Shown: positions 6,174-9,995 of the stretch, one piece after another
How positions within the stretch are numbered: the first letter of the stretch is position 1
Layout of the letters: each line of letters starts with the position of its first letter
NCBI GenBank assembly: GCA_021828405.1
Contig: JAKARZ010000060.1
Coordinates: 1 to 9,995 of the forward strand
Direction: 5' to 3'
DNA: 9,995 nt
Source: Bacillota bacterium
GTDB taxonomy: Bacteria > Bacillota_E > Sulfobacillia > Sulfobacillales > JAIMBI01
Notes under the pieces: model-generated
The model's input: the letters and a program-made list of their open reading frames with translations, nothing else
Told to the model about the DNA's origin: nothing
Database searches by the model: none
Made by a program: the position numbers and the translations under genes

Positions 6174-7514
6174 CTACAACTTCACCACACGGGTCGCACT
6201 GCCGGCGTCGCCGGGCACGCGGCCCAGTGCGTTCCGCGTATCCAGCACCAGGCGCGCATGGCGGCGGACCATCGGGTAGTCCACCGCCGAGTGGTCCGTG
6301 GTGATCACCACCGCGTCGGCCCAGCCGAGTCGCTCGGGCGTCAGCGCCACCGCCGACAGGGTCCGGGGGAAGGCCGCCTGAGGCTTCACCGTGAGCACGT
6401 TGGGATCGTGGTACACCACCTCGGCGCCTCGCGCGGTCAAAAGCTCGAGCACTTTTAGGGCCGGCGACTCGCGCGCATCGTTGCTGTCGCGCTTGTACGC
6501 CACGCCGAGCAGCAGGATCCGCGCGCCCTTGAGGGACTTCTCCTCGTCATTCAGCATCGTCTGCAGTTTGTCCACGACAAAGTACGGCATGCGCAGGTTG
6601 ATCTCCCCGGCCAGTTCGATGAACCGCGTAGAGAAGTCGTATTCGCGTGCCTTCCACGCAAGGTAGAAGGGATCCAGCGGAATGCAGTGGCCCCCGACAC
6701 CCGGGCCTGGGTAAAAGATTTGAATGCCGAAGGGCTTGGTGCCGGCCGCGTCCAGCACCTGCCACACGTCGATGCCCATGCGGTCGCACAACAGCGCCAT
6801 CTCGTTCACCAGCGCAATGTTCACCGCGCGGTAGGTGTTCTCAAAAACCTTCGCCATCTCGGCCACCGCGGGCGACGACACCCGAATCACCTGGTCCAGG
6901 GACTGGCTGTAAAACAGGCGGCCCAATTCGCCGCAGGCGTCGGTCACGCCGCCGACCAGCTTCGGGGTGTTGCGCGTGTGAAAGCGCGGGTTGCCGGGAT
7001 CCACGCGCTCCGGGGAAAACGCCACAAACATCTGCCGCCCAACCTCGAGGCCGCTGGTTTCCAGGATGGGGCGCAGCACCTCCTCGGTGGTGCCCGGATA
7101 GGTGGTGGACTCCAAAACCACCAGCTGGCCGGGCCGCATCACGGATCGCACCCGCTCGGCGACCGCCAGAATATACGACAGATCCGGCTCTTTGTTTGGC
7201 GTGAGCGGGGTTGGCACGCAAATCACGATGACGTCGGCGGCGGTTAAATCCTGGTACTGGGTGGTCGCCGCGAGGCGCCCCGCCGCGACCGCCTCCGCCA
7301 GCTCCGCGCCTGACACGTCGGGAATGTAGTTCTCCGCGCGATTGACCCGCGCCACCTTGTCGGCGTTGTCGTCCAGCCCGATCACCCGAAACCCGGCGCG
7401 CGACTGCTCCACCGCCAGCGGCAGCCCCACGTAGCCCAGTCCCACCACCCCCACGACGGCACGGCGCTCCGTCAGGCGCTGGGCCAGGGCCTCAGCGTCA
7501 GGACTCCAATCCAT
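6174..7514 (-). CDS. wbpA: UDP-N-acetylglucosamine 6-dehydrogenase, WbpA-like
   Basis: This enzyme oxidises C6 of a UDP-hexose(amine) to the uronic acid in two NAD-dependent steps, and is the probable entry step of the pathway (UDP-GlcNAc to UDP-GlcNAcA). The 446 residues show GVVGLGYVGLPLA (22-34, NAD Rossmann), CVPTPL (99-104), ESTTYPGTTEEV (135-146), FSPERVDPGN (167-176), KVFENTYRAVNIAL (222-235), GTKPFG (258-263), GPGVGGHCIPLDPFYL (270-285, catalytic Cys277) and LLGVAYKRDSNDARESP in the C-terminal domain. The FYLAWKAREYDFSTRFIELA segment resembles WbpA-type UDP-GlcNAc dehydrogenases rather than UDP-glucose dehydrogenase, by recall. ATG 7514 is preferred over the longer frame from 7550 because AGGAG lies six bases before it. 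It overlaps the end of the upstream dehydratase gene by 17 bases, consistent with one transcript. Confidence 0.93.
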   Translation of the reverse strand: MDWSPDAEALAQRLTERRAVVGVVGLGYVGLPLAVEQSRAGFRVIGLDDNADKVARVNRAENYIPDVSGAELAEAVAAGRLAATTQYQDLTAADVIVICVPTPLTPNKEPDLSYILAVAERVRSVMRPGQLVVLESTTYPGTTEEVLRPILETSGLEVGRQMFVAFSPERVDPGNPRFHTRNTPKLVGGVTDACGELGRLFYSQSLDQVIRVSSPAVAEMAKVFENTYRAVNIALVNEMALLCDRMGIDVWQVLDAAGTKPFGIQIFYPGPGVGGHCIPLDPFYLAWKAREYDFSTRFIELAGEINLRMPYFVVDKLQTMLNDEEKSLKGARILLLGVAYKRDSNDARESPALKVLELLTARGAEVVYHDPNVLTVKPQAAFPRTLSAVALTPERLGWADAVVITTDHSAVDYPMVRRHARLVLDTRNALGRVPGDAGSATRVVKL

Positions 7515-9444
7515 GCGCCTCTCCTCTCGGGTCGACCCGCCTGGAGGCACCGGGCAGCGCCGCCACGCGATCGGCGCGGCTGGGGCGATACTCCGGCAGG
7601 AGTGCCATCAGCGCCGTCAGCACGGCCTCATCCTGGCCCGCCTCGGCCAAGCCCAACAGCTCGTCCAGCCGGCTCAGCACCTCGCCGCCGCGGCCAGCCT
7701 CCTGCCGGGCCACGAAGATGCGCGCGTGGCGGCTCACCCGGGAGCGGTCCTCGCCCGTGAGCAGCTCTTCGTAAAGCTTTTCGCCGGGCCGCATCCCGAC
7801 AATCTGAATGTCAATGTCGTCGCCGGGGACGAGGCCCGAAAGCCGGATAAGATTCATGGCCAAATCCAGAATGCGAACCGGCTCGCCCATGTCCAGGACG
7901 AAAATCTCGCCGCCACGCCCCATAGCCCCCGCCTGGATCACCAATTGAGCCGCCTCGGTCGCGGTCATAAAGTATCGGACCATGTCGGGGTGGGTCACCG
8001 TCACCGGGCCGCCGGCGCGGATCTGCTGCTCAAAAATGGGCACCACGCTGCCACGACTACCCAGCACATTGCCAAACCGCACCGAGACAAATTTGGTGTG
8101 GCGGGCCTGGTCCGCCAGGGCCGACATCAGGAGCTCCCCCGCTCGCTTGGTGGCGCCGTACACGCTGGTGGGGTTGACCGCCTTGTCGGTCGAGATGAAC
8201 ACCAGCCGGTCCACCCGATACCGCTCCGCAAGCTCCGCCACATGCCAGAGGCTCCCCACGTTGTTCCGCACCGCCTCGTCCGGCTGCCCCTCCATAAGCG
8301 GCACGTGCTTGTGAGCCGCCGCGTGAAAAATCACATCGGGGCGCTGGCGCTCAAACAGACGCTCCAAGTGGGGCTTGTCCCGGAGGTCCGCCACCAGCGG
8401 CACTGCGGCCAGGGTGGGAAACAGGCGGGCCACATCCCGGTGAATGTCGAAGATGCTGGTTTCGTCCAGCCCCAGCAGCAGCAGCCGCCCGGGGTCGAAG
8501 CGCGCCACCTGGCGCGCCAGCTCGGACCCGATGGATCCGCCGGCGCCGGTGACCAGCACCGTGCGGCCCGTGATGTAGCCGGCAATCTCGGCCAGGTCGA
8601 TGTGCGCGGGCTCCCGCTGCAGCAAGTCTTCAATCTCGACATCGCGAATCTGGCTGACGCGCACGCGGCCATCAATCATCTGGTTGACGCCCGCCACCAC
8701 CCGCACCCTGAGCGAGAGGCGGCCCGCCTCCTCGACCACCCGGCGCAGGACGCGCCCCTCGACAGACGGCATCGCCACGATGATTTGGTCCACCGGGCCA
8801 TTCGCGGGCCCCTGCAGGTCCGTCGCCCCCACGACCCCTTCCAAGTCCGCCAGTCGCCCCAGCACCCCCAGCGTGCCGATCTGCATGCCCTGCTTGTGGG
8901 GGTCGTCGTCCAAAAACCCGACCGCGTGACCCACATCCGGATGGCGCTCCATTTCGGCCGCCACCATCTGGCCCATCTTGCCAGCACCGAGAATGAGCAC
9001 CTGCGACTGGTTGAACCGGCGGCCGCGCCACACCAGATCGGTCATCGACCGGCGCACAAAGCGCGTCCCGCCCATCAGCAGGAGCCCCAAGAGCCAATAC
9101 AGCGCAAAGACGGCCCGCGGATAGTGCGCGCCGCCGTTGGCAAAGATATCGAGCGTAAACCACATGGCCGACAGGCTGATGGCCACGATGAGGAGCAGGC
9201 CATCGCGGGCCGAGGCGTACTGCCACAGCCGGTGGTAGATGCGCATGCCCCAGAAGATCAGCACCGAGCCCACCGTGAACAGAGGGAGCGCGTGCAGATA
9301 GGGAGCCAGATAGCTGGGCGGCACATGGGGCGTGTCGAACCGCAGATAGAACGAGAAGTAGACCGCGACGTTCACCAACACCGCGTCCATGAGCATGGCG
9401 AAAGCCATGCGCACATACCGGCGGCCCCGCTCGGTGAACGTCAC
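7498..9444 (-). CDS. Membrane-anchored UDP-sugar 4,6-dehydratase, WbpM/CapD/PglF-like (nucleoside-diphosphate sugar epimerase/dehydratase)
   Basis: It is expected to convert UDP-GlcNAc to a 4-keto-6-deoxy sugar at the inner face of the membrane. From GTG 9444 there are 648 residues, normal for the long WbpM type. Four hydrophobic segments (about 14-34, 54-69, 84-100, 111-126) form the anchor. A first nucleotide-binding fold follows (VLILGAGKMGQMVAAE, 149-164), then the catalytic SDR domain: VTGAGGSIGSELA (298-310), HAAAHKHVPLME (374-385), STDK (418-421) and VYGATK (428-433), RFGNVLGSRGSV (456-467) and RPGEKLYEELL (552-562). Tyr429 stands where WbpM and PglF have Met. GTG 9444 is preferred over GTG 9465 because a G-rich Shine-Dalgarno (9452-9460) precedes it and the predicted transcript starts only about four bases before 9465. 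It is the first gene of the minus-strand operon. It may pair with the ArnB/PseC-like aminotransferase. Confidence 0.92.
   Translation of the reverse strand: MTFTERGRRYVRMAFAMLMDAVLVNVAVYFSFYLRFDTPHVPPSYLAPYLHALPLFTVGSVLIFWGMRIYHRLWQYASARDGLLLIVAISLSAMWFTLDIFANGGAHYPRAVFALYWLLGLLLMGGTRFVRRSMTDLVWRGRRFNQSQVLILGAGKMGQMVAAEMERHPDVGHAVGFLDDDPHKQGMQIGTLGVLGRLADLEGVVGATDLQGPANGPVDQIIVAMPSVEGRVLRRVVEEAGRLSLRVRVVAGVNQMIDGRVRVSQIRDVEIEDLLQREPAHIDLAEIAGYITGRTVLVTGAGGSIGSELARQVARFDPGRLLLLGLDETSIFDIHRDVARLFPTLAAVPLVADLRDKPHLERLFERQRPDVIFHAAAHKHVPLMEGQPDEAVRNNVGSLWHVAELAERYRVDRLVFISTDKAVNPTSVYGATKRAGELLMSALADQARHTKFVSVRFGNVLGSRGSVVPIFEQQIRAGGPVTVTHPDMVRYFMTATEAAQLVIQAGAMGRGGEIFVLDMGEPVRILDLAMNLIRLSGLVPGDDIDIQIVGMRPGEKLYEELLTGEDRSRVSRHARIFVARQEAGRGGEVLSRLDELLGLAEAGQDEAVLTALMALLPEYRPSRADRVAALPGASRRVDPRGEAHGLES
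7521..7525 (-). promoter_or_regulatory. Ribosome binding site of the UDP-GlcNAc dehydrogenase
   Basis: AGGAG on the minus strand, within GAGAGGAGAGG, is six bases before ATG 7514. It sits inside the last codons of the dehydratase gene and decides the shorter dehydrogenase start. Confidence 0.8.
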
Positions 9445-9475
9445 CGCGTCGCCCCCCCTCGCCACGTGAGCTTTG

Positions 9476-9481
9476 ATTATA
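9476..9481 (-). promoter_or_regulatory. -10 box (TATAAT) of the polysaccharide operon
   Basis: The minus strand reads a perfect TATAAT. Transcription would begin near 9469, giving a leader of about 25 bases to GTG 9444 with a G-rich ribosome binding site between. No -35 hexamer resembling TTGACA is found at 16-18 bases upstream (GAAGAG at 17), so activation by another factor is possible. Confidence 0.6.
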
Positions 9482-9602
9482 CCGCACGCGGCGGACGGCT
9501 CTTCTCCACCCGGCCACGCACGGCGGGGGCTCCTCGCTGCGCATGGCAGGCTACATTATGGTGTCTTGAAAGATTATGCTCGTCTCAAGGTTCGCCCAAC
9601 GC

Positions 9603-9630
9603 TTGCGATGGCGGAACCCCTGCGTATACT
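9603..9630 (+). promoter_or_regulatory. Candidate plus-strand promoter (distal)
   Basis: TTGCGA (9603-9608), a 16-base spacer and TATACT (9625-9630) match the housekeeping consensus at 4/6 and 5/6 positions. If used, transcription toward the gene at 9962 would carry a leader of over 300 bases. Confidence 0.4.
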
Positions 9631-9694
9631 CACCGAGTTTCGATCCGGGCCGCTCGGAAGAGGGCGGCGACGGGTGTGAATGTTTGGCCGAGGC

Positions 9695-9713
9695 GCTTGC
9701 CGGGCAGGCGAGC
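9695..9713 (+). other. Short RNA hairpin candidate
   Basis: GCTTGCC (9695-9701) can pair with GGCGAGC (9707-9713) around a GGGCA loop: seven pairs, including one G:U. It would lie in the leader of a transcript from the distal promoter. No function is apparent. Confidence 0.35.
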
Positions 9714-9830
9714 CGTTCATACAGTGGCCAGAGATACCGCGCGAAAGGTCAATGGCCCGCCCCGATCCCGCCCGCGCCGACGACTTGCAGGAATTGCCGG
9801 GCCCGATGGCGAATAAGATGCGTGATCCGC

Positions 9831-9858
9831 TTGAGGTCTCGTCTAACAGACATATAGG
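9831..9858 (+). promoter_or_regulatory. Candidate plus-strand promoter (proximal)
   Basis: TTGAGG (9831-9836), a 16-base spacer and TATAGG (9853-9858) each match the consensus at 4/6 positions. It would start transcription near 9865, about 97 bases before ATG 9962, placing the T-tract array in the leader. Confidence 0.3.
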
Positions 9859-9880
9859 CGGACGTGGCCCAACTACCTGA

Positions 9881-9946
9881 TTCCGTCGGGTTTCTCTCGC
9901 ATTTCGTCCGATTCTGTCCCGTTTCCGGTTCGTTTCCCTGATGTTC
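9881..9946 (+). repeat. Array of T-tracts phased at about 10.5 bp
   Basis: Short T-runs followed by C begin at 9881, 9891, 9902, 9912, 9922, 9933 and 9944. The intervals are 10, 11, 10, 10, 11 and 11 bases, a mean of 10.5, which equals the helical repeat of B-DNA. Between them are CGTCC/TGTCC-like segments, so the array may derive from a degenerate tandem repeat. It ends at the ribosome binding site of the gene at 9962. Possible roles are DNA bending, one-face protein binding or a pyrimidine-rich leader. Confidence 0.6.
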
Positions 9947-9955
9947 GGAGGGAGG
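9947..9955 (+). promoter_or_regulatory. Ribosome binding site of the right-edge gene
   Basis: GGAGGGAGG, with six bases to ATG 9962, is the strongest Shine-Dalgarno in the window and supports a real gene there. Confidence 0.8.
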
Positions 9956-9961
9956 ATCGCG

Positions 9962-9995
9962 ATGAGTTTGATTCCCATCTCGAAGCTGGGGCGGT
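9962..9995 (+). CDS. Start of a plus-strand gene, product unknown (11 codons in window)
   Basis: The frame reads MSLIPISKLGR up to the window edge. The call rests on the excellent ribosome binding site and ideal spacing, and on the divergent orientation relative to the polysaccharide operon. Eleven residues are too few to name a family, and I do not recognise the start. Confidence 0.65.
   Translation, partial: MSLIPISKLGR

Larger units (their letters stand above)
9482..9961. other. Gene-free intergenic region of about 480 bases
   Basis: No frame on either strand here has family motifs, a good ribosome binding site or the third-position G/C bias of the neighbours. It separates the minus-strand operon from a divergent plus-strand gene. 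Contents that can be supported are candidate plus-strand promoters (9603-9630, 9831-9858), a hairpin (9695-9713) and a phased T-tract array (9881-9946). I could not match any known riboswitch class by eye. Confidence 0.6.

Noticed and set aside
5124..6458. Plus-strand frame of 444 codons opposite the oxidoreductase
   Set aside because: It is a shadow frame spanning two genes, with low-complexity Arg/His/Gln composition and no ribosome binding site.
9690..9780. Possible cobalamin or c-di-GMP riboswitch in the right intergenic region
   Set aside because: A GCCACTG-like string and a CGAAAGG string caught the eye, but the rest of either conserved core is missing on both strands.
7513..9816. Very long plus-strand open frame (767 codons) opposite the dehydratase gene
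   Set aside because: It is an antisense shadow created by high third-position G/C in the real gene. It has no family motifs, is rich in His/Arg/Pro/Gln, and runs on into the intergenic region. The minus-strand product has full domain structure.
9574..9978. Small frames in the right intergenic region (minus 9574-9978, plus 9576-9857)
   Set aside because: There is no ribosome binding site, no recognisable motif and no codon bias. The Arg/Asn-rich stretch of the minus frame comes from the phased T-tract array.
1..9995. CRISPR array, insertion sequence, tRNA or rRNA gene
   Set aside because: I saw no regularly spaced long repeats, no transposase motif or terminal inverted repeats flanking the inserted gene, and no tRNA or rRNA signature.

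Overview
The window is G+C-rich by eye, with strong G/C bias at third codon positions. It has clear Shine-Dalgarno sites (AAGGAGG, GGAGG, GGAGGGAGG) and one perfect TATAAT box. It is a bacterial cell-surface polysaccharide locus. The peptidoglycan-binding protein and AGGAGG-type initiation would fit a high-GC Gram-positive (Bacillota-like) host. This is only an inference, because no taxonomic marker is present and the same sugar pathway also occurs in Gram-negative O-antigen loci.

Layout. From the right, positions 9444 to 4403 form a tightly packed minus-strand operon: a membrane-anchored WbpM/CapD-type UDP-sugar 4,6-dehydratase (7498-9444), a UDP-GlcNAc 6-dehydrogenase of WbpA type (6174-7514), a Gfo/Idh/MocA oxidoreductase of WbpB/WlbA type (5115-6170) and a hexapeptide-repeat N-acetyltransferase of WbpD/WlbB type (4403-5131). 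Neighbours overlap by 17 bases or are 3 bases apart. A plus-strand gene for a three-repeat peptidoglycan-binding-domain protein (3166-4368) then interrupts the series. It converges on the acetyltransferase gene and diverges from the next block. A second minus-strand block follows: a WbpE-type aminotransferase (1743 to about 2987), a WecB/WbpI-type 2-epimerase (700-1746, ATGA overlap) and the first 223 codons of a second, ArnB/PseC-like aminotransferase (669 down to the left edge).

How the genes work together. WbpA, WbpB, WbpE, WbpD and WbpI homologues are together the full set needed to turn UDP-GlcNAc into UDP-2,3-diacetamido-2,3-dideoxy-mannuronic acid: C6 oxidation, C3 oxidation, C3 transamination, N-acetylation and C2 epimerisation. 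The 4,6-dehydratase and the ArnB/PseC-like aminotransferase could form a second branch to a 4-amino-6-deoxy sugar. No glycosyltransferase, flippase or polymerase is visible, so the polymer itself is unknown.

The right end (9466-9961) has no convincing gene. It holds the operon's -10 box on the minus strand, candidate plus-strand promoters, a hairpin and a striking run of T-tracts spaced about 10.5 bp apart. This run lies directly upstream of a strong ribosome binding site and the first 11 codons of a plus-strand gene that leaves the window.

The points most worth following up are the split of the pathway by the peptidoglycan-binding gene, the abnormal 5' end of the aminotransferase gene beside it, a Tyr where WbpM-type dehydratases usually have Met, and the phased T-tract array.
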